Assembly: GCA_001779955.1 (NCBI GenBank) | Contig: MFES01000010.1 | Coordinates: 2,242-34,736 of the forward strand | DNA: 32,495 nt | Source: Candidatus Doudnabacteria bacterium RIFCSPHIGHO2_02_FULL_46_11 | GTDB lineage: Bacteria; Patescibacteriota; Doudnabacteria; UBA920; 2-02-FULL-46-11 | Reading direction: 5' to 3' | Part shown: one piece after another, positions 1 through 5,471 of the stretch | Layout: every line of letters starts with the position of its first letter | Position numbering within the stretch: the stretch's first letter is position 1 | Position numbers and translations under genes: made by a program | Notes under the pieces: model-generated | Databases searched by the model: none | What the model was told of the DNA's origin: nothing | The model's input: only the letters and a program-made list of their open reading frames with translations

Positions 1-167
1 GCCACGAGGGCCTCGAGCGTGGCCACCAGGTACTCGGTGGCCGGGGTGTCAATGAAGACCACCCGCCGCGCGCCCTGGGGCAGGGCGCCGAGCACCGCGT
101 CCCGATCCGACGGCGAAAAAAACTTCGCCATCAGGACCGGGATCGCCCCGATCATGACCTTGAACAT
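1..167 (-). CDS. Unknown protein, 5' part of gene only
   Basis: The N-terminal 55 or so residues of a leftward gene are visible; the rest lies beyond the window edge, so the ORF track omits it. The start is an ATG at 167 preceded by an AGAAAGGG Shine-Dalgarno-like stretch, and a small hairpin (TGCCC/GGGCA) lies just upstream of it, as in the leaders of the neighbouring small genes. The visible protein begins MFKVMIGAIPVLMAKFF and contains a hydrophobic strand-like RRVVFIDTP segment. No family can be named from this fragment. It is the furthest downstream gene seen in the GC-rich series that also includes 403-864, 1036-1452 and 1680-2339, and follows module copy A. Confidence 0.55.
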   Translation of the reverse strand, partial: MFKVMIGAIPVLMAKFFSPSDRDAVLGALPQGARRVVFIDTPATEYLVATLEALV

Positions 168-257
168 ATAGCCCTTTCTGCCCATCGCAGGGCAAGAAAG
201 TTTACCCGCCGCTCCCATTAAAGGGCGAAAAAGCGGCAGGCGTTGGAACACAATTTA

Positions 258-404
258 GAGACCCTTAAAGGCCTCTTTCAAATTCATTATTTCGCCCAGG
301 TCAGACCTCTTATCAGTTGAGGTCTGACCTGTAATCTGATGCGAAAATAACTAACTTAAAAGAGGCGGGGACGCGGGCTTTGCCCGACGTCCCCTTCACG
401 CCTC
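258..404 (-). repeat. Inter-gene structured module, copy A
   Basis: Read leftward this has three parts. First is a terminator-like hairpin (362-404) whose stem GAGGC..GGGGACG / CGTCCCC.GCCTC begins inside the stop codon of the preceding gene and is followed by TTTT. Second is a long bulged hairpin (271-366), GCCTCTTTT..AAAGAGGC, with the palindromic repeat 297-331 at its tip. Third is a small hairpin GAGGCC/GGTCTC (258-275). The GCCTC arm can pair either upstream (terminator) or downstream (long hairpin), and the downstream GAGGC can also pair with GGTCTC. About 79 bp (roughly 296-374) is identical to copy C. Function unknown: attenuator, riboregulator or cassette junction are all possible. 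Confidence 0.8.
297..331. repeat. AGGTCWGACCT palindromic repeat, copy 1
   Basis: CAGGTCAGACCTC and GAGGTCTGACCTG form a perfect 13-bp stem around a 9-nt loop. Each arm is itself an 11-bp palindrome with a central A or T. It forms the tip of module copy A. Confidence 0.9.
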
Positions 405-406
405 AC
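356..406 (-). CDS. Possible 16-codon leader peptide in module A
   Basis: A GTG at 406 overlaps the stop codon of the upstream gene (GTGTGA) and lies 4 nt after a strong AAAGGAGG. It opens a 16-codon frame reading VRREGDVGQSPRPRLF and ending TTT TAA, exactly where the terminator stem ends. Module C has a matching frame of the same length, module B does not. The resemblance may partly reflect conservation of the terminator stem rather than of a peptide, so this is only a suggestion of translation-coupled attenuation. Confidence 0.25.
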   Translation of the reverse strand: MRREGDVGQSPRPRLF

Positions 407-864
407 ACTTCCTCCTTTCTCCGGGTCAAAAAAACCGAGAGGTCCCCCTCCTCGAGTTCTTCAACCGTGCCCATGATGACCGACTGCCCGCATCGGAACT
501 CCAAGCTAAGGCTTGGGTCCGACTCGGGGGCGTGCACGTGGAGAGCGAAATACTCCACGGCATACTCACTGGCCAGCGGGTAGTTCAACTCCTCGCTGTC
601 CAGCGCCAGGTCCATCGCCTCGCGCAGCGTTAGCGCGCGCGGCGAATCGAACGCCGCCGCAGGAATCGACATGAGAAAGCGCACGGTCGCGTCTGCGTCC
701 GGCCCTTTCTCCGGTTCCTGCTCCCAGCAGAAATACAGGTGTGGGAAAAAACTCGCTCCCGCATTCCCGCCGGAACTCCGCTCCAACCCCAGGTACACTC
801 CGGCACCTGGCGCCAGTTGGAGGTTTCCCCGGATTTGCTCGGGCTTCAAACGTCTTCCTTCCAC
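403..864 (-). CDS. Unknown acidic protein, accessory
   Basis: This is a 153-residue protein with no family I recognise. The ORF track opens it at a TTG (891), but GGCAGGAGG lies 5 nt before a GTG at 864, which is the better start; the upstream part is a conserved leader (GCGGGAGCGG then AGGAGG) shared with the gene at 1680-2339. The protein is soluble in appearance, rich in Glu and Leu, and ends TRRKEEV. The last codons are written with AAAGGAGGAA, a 10-nt string that also closes the two neighbouring genes, in a different frame in one of them. Base composition is clearly more GC-rich than the core genes from 5.5 kb on, which suggests acquisition by transfer. It is followed by module copy A and preceded by copy B. 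Confidence 0.7.
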   Translation of the reverse strand: MEGRRLKPEQIRGNLQLAPGAGVYLGLERSSGGNAGASFFPHLYFCWEQEPEKGPDADATVRFLMSIPAAAFDSPRALTLREAMDLALDSEELNYPLASEYAVEYFALHVHAPESDPSLSLEFRCGQSVIMGTVEELEEGDLSVFLTRRKEEV

Positions 865-937
865 AGCTTCCTCCTGCCGCTCCCGCGACAAAAAGATTTC
901 AGCCCCTACTATTTTTCAGGGCCAAGAAAACATTTTA

Positions 938-1037
938 GAGACCAAAAGGCCTCTTTCAAATTCACCATTCGACAAGCTCGTGGCAAACTCAAAAGAGGCG
1001 GGGATGCAGCGCAAAGCCGACATCCCCACAAACGCCT
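938..1037 (-). repeat. Inter-gene structured module, copy B
   Basis: Same architecture as copy A but without the AGGTCWGACCT tip. The terminator hairpin is 995-1037 (AGGC..GGGGATG / CATCCCC.GCCT then TTTT, beginning at the TAG stop). The bulged hairpin is 949-999 (GCCTCTTT / AAAGAGGC) and the small hairpin is 938-953 (GAGGCC / GGTCTC). The loss of the tip shows that the palindrome and the module are separable units. Confidence 0.75.
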
Positions 1038-1452
1038 ACACAGTTCCTCCTTTATGACTACCGCGCTCGGCCTTGCGGGCCGCGCGGTCCGCGTCCGCCC
1101 CCAACTCGCCGAGCGTCGTCTCGCTGACGACACCGCCGTCCGCCGGGCGCCACGCCCGGATGACAAACCGGTCTTCCTCGGCTTGCGCCGATTCGACCGG
1201 GATGCCGAACTCGCGGACATAGCTCTCCAGGAGCTCATCCGTGAGTTCAAACTCTTCCACCGGGGCGCCGCAGCACCCCGAGTAGCCCCCGGCCCCGTTG
1301 CCGGGGTCCATCAGGCAAGCGGAGCAACGCCCGCCTGCAATCGGCGGTCCCCCGCCGAGGACACTGCCGAGGCGATACAACTGCCCCGTCTCGGCATCTC
1401 GGAAATAAAATCCGAGATGGGGACCCGAAAGGTCCCGGATATAGCGGGCCAT
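1036..1452 (-). CDS. Unknown small cysteine-containing protein, accessory
   Basis: This 138-residue protein starts at an ATG at 1452, chosen because GGAAGGAGG precedes it by 6 nt; the 34 extra residues in the ORF track come from leader sequence. The N-terminal half carries a CSAC pair and a CC pair within about 25 residues around a Gly/Pro-rich stretch (GGGPPIAGGRCSAC), which could be a metal site. The C-terminal half is acidic and then turns basic (RAARKAERGSHKGG). No family is recognised. The tail is encoded by AAAGGAGGAA but in another frame (KGG, not KEE), so the conserved thing is the nucleotide string. GC-rich and flanked by modules B (after) and C (before); likely one unit of a series of single-gene inserts. 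Confidence 0.68.
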   Translation of the reverse strand: MARYIRDLSGPHLGFYFRDAETGQLYRLGSVLGGGPPIAGGRCSACLMDPGNGAGGYSGCCGAPVEEFELTDELLESYVREFGIPVESAQAEEDRFVIRAWRPADGGVVSETTLGELGADADRAARKAERGSHKGGTV

Positions 1453-1531
1453 AAGGCCCTCCTTCCTGCCCCTCTCGGAACAGTAAGGGTATGAGGGCTT
1501 ACTATTTTTCAGCCCCCAGGAACAAATTTTA

Positions 1532-1678
1532 GAGACCATTATGGCCTCTTTCAAATTTATTATTTCTGCCCAGGTCAGACCTCTTATCAGTTGAGGTCTG
1601 ACCTGTAATCTGATGCGAAAATAACTAACTTAAAAGAGGCGGGGACGCGGCACGAGGCCAGCATCCCCTTCACACCTC
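1532..1678 (-). repeat. Inter-gene structured module, copy C
   Basis: Terminator hairpin 1636-1678 (GAGGT..GGGGATG / CGTCCCC.GCCTC then TTTT), bulged hairpin 1544-1640 (GCCTCTTT / AAAGAGGC) tipped by the palindrome 1571-1605, and small hairpin 1532-1548 (GAGGCC / GGTCTC). It is nearly identical to copy A over the bulged hairpin; the terminator loop and the small-hairpin loop differ while the stems are kept. Confidence 0.8.
1571..1605. repeat. AGGTCWGACCT palindromic repeat, copy 2
   Basis: Identical to copy 1 including its loop, as part of the longer duplication between modules A and C. Confidence 0.9.
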
Positions 1679-1680
1679 AT
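1630..1680 (-). CDS. Possible 16-codon leader peptide in module C
   Basis: The stop codon of the upstream gene overlaps an ATG (TAATG), 4 nt after AAAGGAGG. The frame reads MRCEGDAGLVPRPRLF and stops at TAA directly after TTT at the end of the terminator. It matches the frame at 356-406 in length and in 10 of 16 positions. If translated, it would be coupled to the upstream gene and ribosomes would run into the terminator stem. Confidence 0.3.
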   Translation of the reverse strand: MRCEGDAGLVPRPRLF

Positions 1681-2339
1681 TATTCCTCCTTTCTTACACT
1701 GTCCTCGAACCAGCAACGCTCGAGCAGAGCCAAACCCTGCTCAAGCGTGATGGTGGCGAGGATGACGGTGAAGTCCTCGGGCTCCGCCAGCTGGCCGAGT
1801 GTAATGTCGGCCAGTAGCTTGAGGGCGGGGAGTTGGTAGCCTCCTCCTCCCCGCGACTCGAGCTCCAAAAACGCCTTGCGCGGATACCCCCGCTCGGCGT
1901 CGCCCAAGGCCACATCCTCTGGGTCGTCGAACCCGGAGATGATAATGGCCCCGACGTCGACGCCCGGTTCAGCCACGGACCCAAGGCCCAGAATCTCCAG
2001 CGCCCATGGGCACTGGCCCGGAGCCAACCGAAGATCAACGACCGGGAAACGATAATCCGGAGTACAAGAGTCATGAATCGACCCATATACCCGCGACCAC
2101 CCGCTTTGCGAGTCCTGCCATGTCAGCTCGAGACTGTCCGGCGACAATCCCGCGGCCACAAGGACCCCAAGAAGAGGCTCATACACCTCCTCGTCCCGAG
2201 TCCGAACCAGGTCCTTCCAGACCTGCCTTACGGCCGATCCTTCGACCTGGTCGTTCCAGTACTGCCGAAACGCCTCCTCTCCTTCCTCGGCGAGGAGGGA
2301 GAGAAGCTCGTCCGTGTGGTGGCTCTTGTTAGAGCTCAT
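1680..2339 (-). CDS. Unknown 219-residue acidic protein, accessory
   Basis: Start taken at ATG 2339, which has TAGGAGG 5 nt upstream; the ORF track extends it into leader sequence. The protein begins MSSNKSHHTDELLSLL, has an N-terminal helical part with a WNDQVEG segment, and a mixed alpha/beta C-terminal part with hydrophobic strands such as DVGAIIISGF and DFTVILATITL. It is strongly acidic and has no signal peptide or membrane segment. I do not recognise the family. It ends KEE encoded by AAAGGAGGAA, like its downstream neighbours. Its leader shares the GCGGGAGCGG/AGGAGG block with gene 403-864. High GC compared with the genes after 5.5 kb suggests foreign origin. Confidence 0.7.
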   Translation of the reverse strand: MSSNKSHHTDELLSLLAEEGEEAFRQYWNDQVEGSAVRQVWKDLVRTRDEEVYEPLLGVLVAAGLSPDSLELTWQDSQSGWSRVYGSIHDSCTPDYRFPVVDLRLAPGQCPWALEILGLGSVAEPGVDVGAIIISGFDDPEDVALGDAERGYPRKAFLELESRGGGGYQLPALKLLADITLGQLAEPEDFTVILATITLEQGLALLERCWFEDSVRKEE

Positions 2340-2411
2340 AAAACCTCCTACCGCTCCCGCGGCAAAAGAGTTTGCCCGGAACCGCCGGACGCGGGAAAGG
2401 GTACTGCCCTC

Positions 2412-2475
2412 CACCAAAATCAGGTATACGAATGCCTTAACAAATAGGCACATGCGAATATCCGAGCTTGGTGGA
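2412..2475. other. Hairpin between the divergent genes at 1680-2339 and 2568-2882
   Basis: CCACCAA and TTGGTGG form a stem around about 50 nt in the spacer between the two divergent starts. No clear promoter for the leftward gene was recognised. Confidence 0.4.
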
Positions 2476-2532
2476 AGGAAACACGCGCCGCAAAGGTGAA
2501 GGAAAAATGACGGTTTCGGAAGAGGAAATCAA

Positions 2533-2561
2533 TTGACAGATCAAAGAGAAAAAACTAACCT
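2533..2561 (+). promoter_or_regulatory. Promoter giving a leaderless transcript of 2568-2882
   Basis: TTGACA at 2533-2538, a 17-nt spacer, then TAACCT at 2556-2561. Exactly 6 nt separate the -10 box from the ATG, so transcription is predicted to begin at the start codon itself, and no Shine-Dalgarno sequence is present. Confidence 0.65.
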
Positions 2562-2567
2562 TAAAAT

Positions 2568-2882
2568 ATGGCTGACGAAAATCTCCATCAACCAGTAATT
2601 AAAGAATACCTCGGCGAATATACCGAGAAAGTTTTATTGCCAGCCATGTCTAATTTACTGGATGAGAAGTTCGATGAAAAACTCGAACCCTTAAAAACAG
2701 ATATTCAGAAACTGCGCAATGAGATGCAGGCCTTGTCGGCCAAGGTTACCAATTACTTGGAGCTTTCCGACAAACGCTATCTGGAACTAAAATATCGCAA
2801 TACTGTTGTTGCCAAATGGGTCAAACAAATCGCCGACAAGGCTGGCGTGGAAATCGATCTGGCCGAACTGGAAAAATATTAA
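2568..2882 (+). CDS. Small coiled-coil protein of unknown function
   Basis: A 104-residue soluble protein beginning MADENLHQPVIKEYLGEY. Residues about 30-75 are a heptad-like charged helix (LRNEMQALSAKVTNYLEL), so a coiled-coil dimer or oligomer is likely. The N-terminal part resembles the short helical proteins that are frequent in CPR genomes, but I cannot give a function. It is monocistronic, has its own promoter with a predicted leaderless start and a perfect terminator 76 nt after the stop. Its base composition is closer to the core genes than to the GC-rich genes around it, and it faces the opposite way, so it seems to be a separate unit within the accessory block. Confidence 0.8.
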   Translation: MADENLHQPVIKEYLGEYTEKVLLPAMSNLLDEKFDEKLEPLKTDIQKLRNEMQALSAKVTNYLELSDKRYLELKYRNTVVAKWVKQIADKAGVEIDLAELEKY

Positions 2883-2958
2883 ACCATAAATTTTCTGATC
2901 TTGACCTCCAATGTCGCCGCGCTGGACATCAAAGGCCTAATTAACAATCATCAACACA

Positions 2959-2988
2959 AAAGGCGGACGCTAATAAGCGTCCGCCTTT
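2959..2988 (+). terminator. Rho-independent terminator of the coiled-coil gene
   Basis: A perfect 12-bp stem AAAGGCGGACGC / GCGTCCGCCTTT with a 6-nt loop, followed by GTTTG. Its AAA flank makes it likely to work in both directions. Confidence 0.85.
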
Positions 2989-2994
2989 GTTTGC

Positions 2995-3287
2995 CTTGGG
3001 GAAGGCATGGCAAAAACAAGGCATGTGCTTATTTGCACTACACCTTCCCCAAGAAATCACCCCAGGTCAGACCTCGGTCAGATGGAGGTCTGACCTGAAT
3101 AATATTTAGCATTAAACTTTGGGAATTGCTTCCCTTCAAACCCATAAAAAAATATTACGAGTTTGAAGGGAGGGCCGACTAAACCACGTCGGCCCTAAAA
3201 CCCCTCGACCAGGAATGCCCAATCCCTAAATGCGGCCGGAAGATGCCGCGGAAGCGGGGGGCGGGAGGGCAGGTAGGCCCTGGTCGA
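2995..3287. repeat. Run of consecutive perfect palindromes
   Basis: No gene is seen here. In order: CTTGGGGAAGG / CCTTCCCCAAG (2995-3053, 11 bp), the AGGTCWGACCT repeat (3063-3097), TCCCTTCAAAC / GTTTGAAGGGA (3131-3171, 11 bp), AGGGCCGAC / GTCGGCCCT (3171-3196, 9 bp) and CGACCAGG / CCTGGTCG (about 3204-3287). With the terminator before them they make six stems in about 330 bp. Confidence 0.75.
3063..3097. repeat. AGGTCWGACCT palindromic repeat, copy 3
   Basis: CAGGTCAGACCTC / GAGGTCTGACCTG, a 13-bp perfect stem with a 9-nt loop different from copies 1 and 2. Confidence 0.9.
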
Positions 3288-3294
3288 AGCTATC

Positions 3295-3414
3295 GAGGAT
3301 TTTCTCCTCGTCTAAATTCGCTATTTCTCCATCAGGCTTGACCTGAAAATAACAAACTTGGACGAAGCCCCGACAACACCTAAACCATAGGTGCGTCGGG
3401 GCAAAAACCCGTCC
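3295..3414 (-). repeat. Inter-gene structured module, copy D (diverged)
   Basis: The same three-part order with different stem sequences: terminator 3360-3414 (GGACG..GCCCCGAC / GTCGGGGC..CGTCC), bulged hairpin 3308-3365 (TCGTC / GACGA), and small hairpin GAGGA / TCCTC (3295-3309). Where copies A-C use GAGGC/GCCTC/GAGGC, this copy uses GGACG/CGTCC/GACGA, so both alternative pairings are kept by compensatory change. The internal loop keeps AAGTTWGTTATTTTC and GAATTT. Confidence 0.7.
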
Positions 3415-3748
3415 GTTTTTGAACGCACGGCTGGCGTCGGCTTATAGCAGAAAGCCGCCGCGGCCGCGCGCTCTTTGCTTCCAGCGCGATTGCTGGAAAC
3501 CCGAGGACGGACTCCCCGGGCAATTTCCGGCGCAAGGCTTTGCCTTGACGACGCCGGATAACGAGGCTTGCCGCCCCGGCTGTTTTTTTTACTTGTTCAG
3601 CCCAAGTCTCTATGGCTAGTAGCTCTACATCTACATCTTTCTCCTTCCGCCTCTCGACAAGCTCAAGGCAAAACAGGTTCAGGCCCCTACTATTTTTCAG
3701 GACCCATGAATCGCCGTCGAGCGCGGTAAACTCACGCGCCCGCCGAAA
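3415..3748 (-). other. Leader-like sequence and probable decayed gene slot
   Basis: At about 3681-3705 (minus strand) the block CTGAAAAATAGTAGGGGC, also found in the leaders of genes 403 and 1036, recurs and is followed by GGAAGGAGAAAG then ATG TAG, so the expected gene is closed at once. The rest is GC-rich with hairpins (CCGGCG..CAAGGC / GCCTTG..CGCCGG; CCAGC / GCTGG). Plus-strand ORF 3419..3619 and 3612..4052 lack start signals and look like shadows. I read this as a broken or non-coding unit. Confidence 0.4.
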
Positions 3749-3937
3749 CTACTTCGCCTGCCTTGCGCAGCCGCCCTCGCCCCGCCGCAGCTTCGGGCGG
3801 GCGAGCTCCGCGGCCTTCTGGGCCGCGGACGGAATGCGGCCCCCGCGACAGCGGGGGCAACGACCGCCCAACATCTGGGCGGTCGAAGCAGTGCGGCCGC
3901 AGCCGCACTGCTCAAGCGTAACTCGGCCGGTTACCAT
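3749..3937 (-). CDS. Small zinc-ribbon-like protein
   Basis: A 62-residue protein with a CGCG pair near residue 11-14 and a CPRC pair about 15 residues later (LEQCGCG, then GGRCPRC), the spacing of a small zinc ribbon, followed by a basic tail (LARPKLRRG). This suggests a nucleic-acid-binding or adaptor protein, but no family can be named. The start is supported by AAAGGAGG 5 nt before the ATG. A hairpin CGCCGAG / CTCGGCG lies directly upstream of the Shine-Dalgarno, similar to the leaders of the other small genes. Its 3' end lacks the AAAGGAGGAA tail of the others. GC-rich; probably part of the same accessory series. Confidence 0.6.
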   Translation of the reverse strand: MVTGRVTLEQCGCGRTASTAQMLGGRCPRCRGGRIPSAAQKAAELARPKLRRGEGGCARQAK

Positions 3938-4219
3938 ACCGACCTCCTTTCCGCCGAGTCTGACTCGGCGTAAGGGTGTGGTTGTCCGAACCCGCCGAAG
4001 TGCGAGCCGGACGAAAAAAAACTTCGGAACAGGTCTTCCTCTTTCTGTTTAGCCCCGCGGGGGACACGCCCCCTATAGGCGGCCCCGGGCAATCCCGTGC
4101 CTTCGCTAAATACGAAGGAGGGACATCAACAGAAAGCAGTCTCCGCATGGCCGCCTCGGGGCGCGAACAAGCTTGCCCCCTGGGCCCGTGTCGTTTGCGG
4201 ACACCTGTTCCTAACTTTC
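3938..4219 (-). other. GC-rich leader upstream of the zinc-ribbon gene
   Basis: No convincing gene. It contains strong stems (GGGGGC / GTCCCCC; GCCCGGGGC / GCGGGGC) and a hairpin immediately before the Shine-Dalgarno of 3749-3937. ORF 3912..4226 on the minus strand has no ribosome-binding site and an unconvincing composition, so it is not called. Confidence 0.4.
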
Positions 4220-4297
4220 GAGACATTTAATTGCCTCGCCCTAAATTAGTATCACGTATTACGAATAAAGTATTACGGAATACCTAAACTAGGGCGA
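4220..4297 (-). repeat. Inter-gene structured module, copy E (diverged)
   Basis: Bulged hairpin TCGCCCTA / TAGGGCGA (4236-4297) with AGTTTAGGTATT and ACTAATTT in the internal loop, then small hairpin GAGGCA / TGTCTC (4220-4237), where the C-G pair of other copies has become A-T. No upstream terminator partner is evident. The apical part carries GTATTACG repeats instead of the AGGTCWGACCT tip, which lies just outside at 4313. Confidence 0.6.
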
Positions 4298-4312
4298 AAC
4301 AAAAATATCATC

Positions 4313-4346
4313 CAGGTCAGACCTGCTCTCTCACAGGTCTGACCTA
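4313..4346. repeat. AGGTCWGACCT palindromic repeat, copy 4
   Basis: CAGGTCAGACCTG and CAGGTCTGACCTA with an 8-nt spacer. On the minus strand it is followed by a T-rich stretch (ATATTTTTG), so it may end leftward transcription from 5270. Confidence 0.85.
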
Positions 4347-4369
4347 GTTAATTGGCTAATACTAAATAC

Positions 4370-5270
4370 CGCATACGGTGAAGTATGCATTGTCACTTCT
4401 ATATATCCCAAACAAACTTACGGATTCTAAAGAATCCTACTTCGTACGGGACAGGCAAAAACAAACATTTCCCTATTCTGAGCACGACACCTGACTGCTT
4501 CTGCCTTTGATTGTCAATGACCGCCTTATACTCTCTCCTCTAAAGAAAGTGCAAGGAAATGCCCAAAAAGAATTTTTTCCGTTCCGGCATCTCACTGCTC
4601 GGGCAAAATCAAGAGCCAGGCGAAAGATTTAAGTAATTCCTGATAAACCCATATGGTGAATATCGAGAAAAACCGTCTCTCGGTTTAAGTCTTATATTTC
4701 CGTTTGCCGTTTTTTTGATAATCGCTACTTATGGCGATGGCGGCAGGGAAATAAAAAACCTCAAAACCTGGCTGATTGATTTTTCGAAAGAACGTTTAGT
4801 TTTTAAAGCGAAACTTTCTCTCTCCTCTTCGTGTCCCTTTTAGGGTCTTGCGAAGAGATTCCGGAGTACAAAAGAGGGTTAGGCCTTTATACTCCGACGA
4901 TCTCTTTATAAGAACGTTTGTTCAGTTTGCCTGGGACGGATTTAACGCAATTTCTTGCATCAGTGATCAACAATCCTTCGGCAGCGCTTTATGGAAGGCG
5001 GTTGGTTCAAAGCAACCGTGTCTTCTTAAGCTAGCTTTTGGGACTTCTTTCGAAGCTTGATCCCTTGGCTTAAAAACCAAACTGTGAATGAACTGTCCAT
5101 TGATCCGTTAAAGGCTTATTCCCCATTCTGGGTGGTGGCCTCTCTCCTCTAGAGATGAGGCACAAACCTTTAGCTAATCGTTTCCTCCTACTTGCCCGCC
5201 TAAATTTCAAAGAAATTTTGGCGGGTGAACTTTACAAATCTCTCCTCGTGTTGTGTAACTTTTATGTTAC
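4370..5270 (-). ncRNA. Candidate large structured non-coding RNA
   Basis: About 0.9 kb with no convincing reading frame on either strand, directly downstream of a consensus leftward promoter. The predicted RNA opens with a GTAAC / GTTAC hairpin and is dense in stems: CCCGCC / GGCGGG (near 5190-5225), GGTTG / CAACC (near 5008-5025), CTCTTCG / CGAAGAG (4824-4857), and a nested TATTTCC / GGAAATA, TTGCCG / CGGCAG, ATCGC / GCGAT structure (about 4687-4755). GAGGAGAGA recurs at about 5240, 5145, 4823 and 4536 on this strand, never followed by a usable start codon. It has no recognisable RNase P, tmRNA, SRP or 6S core. The 3' end is uncertain; hairpins at 4366-4389 and 4313-4346 are candidates. Confidence 0.45.
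4430..4453. repeat. ACTTCGTACGGGA dispersed repeat, distal copy
   Basis: The 13-mer ACTTCGTACGGGA follows a GGATTC / GAATCC hairpin. The same word recurs at 12438-12450 and 12585-12597, 8 kb away. Confidence 0.6.
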
Positions 5271-5276
5271 GCGAGT

Positions 5277-5305
5277 ATTGTATATGATATTTGACTTTTT
5301 GTCAA
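5277..5305 (-). promoter_or_regulatory. Consensus promoter reading leftward
   Basis: TTGACA (5305-5300), a 17-nt spacer and TACAAT (5282-5277) on the minus strand. Predicted +1 is a G at about 5270. The -35 overlaps a TTGAC / GTCAA hairpin. AGTGATAAA (5311-5319) and TTTATCACT (5370-5378) form a 9-bp inverted pair between this and the divergent promoter, possibly an operator. Confidence 0.75.
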
Positions 5306-5396
5306 TGATAAGTGATAAAATATATGACTTTTGTTTCTTTTCTTTTATTCAAAGGTTTATCTAGGCTAATTTATCACTAAAATTTGTCATAAAGTA

Positions 5397-5426
5397 TTGA
5401 CAAGACGATAGAAACCATGCTAGACT
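5397..5426 (+). promoter_or_regulatory. Promoter of the four-helix-bundle gene
   Basis: TTGACA (5397-5402), an 18-nt spacer and TAGACT (5421-5426), leaving a leader of about 39 nt before the ATG at 5472. Confidence 0.6.
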
Positions 5427-5471
5427 GTATATAAACGGCATCTTTAATCTAAATTCTCCTTCTGAAAAACT

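Noticed and set aside
739-1494. Plus-strand ORF of 251 aa
   Set aside because: It runs antisense through two minus-strand genes with Shine-Dalgarno starts and through module B; its length reflects high GC.
1833-2447. Plus-strand ORF of 204 aa
   Set aside because: Antisense shadow of gene 1680-2339; no ribosome-binding site and atypical composition.
3612-4052. Plus-strand ORF of 146 aa
   Set aside because: Antisense to the zinc-ribbon gene and its leader, Ser/Arg-rich low-complexity translation, no start signal.
3912-4226. Minus-strand ORF of 104 aa upstream of the zinc-ribbon gene
   Set aside because: No Shine-Dalgarno, overlaps the next gene's start, and crosses strong hairpins; composition is not protein-like.
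258-4297. Classical integron attC sites
   Set aside because: The modules resemble attC in position and folding, but the outer arms do not match RYYYAAC/GTTRRRY boxes and no tyrosine integrase gene is in the window. Only the analogy is kept.
1-4350. Prophage
   Set aside because: No integrase, terminase, capsid or lysis gene is visible; only small unknown genes and structured repeats.
4848-5060. Plus-strand ORF of 70 aa
   Set aside because: No start signal, lies inside the hairpin-rich non-coding stretch, and the promoter there points the other way.
4370-5270. RNase P RNA, tmRNA, SRP RNA or 6S RNA
   Set aside because: I looked for the conserved cores (for example GAGGAAAGTCC, the tmRNA tag and TTCGAC, GGAAGCAGC) and found none.
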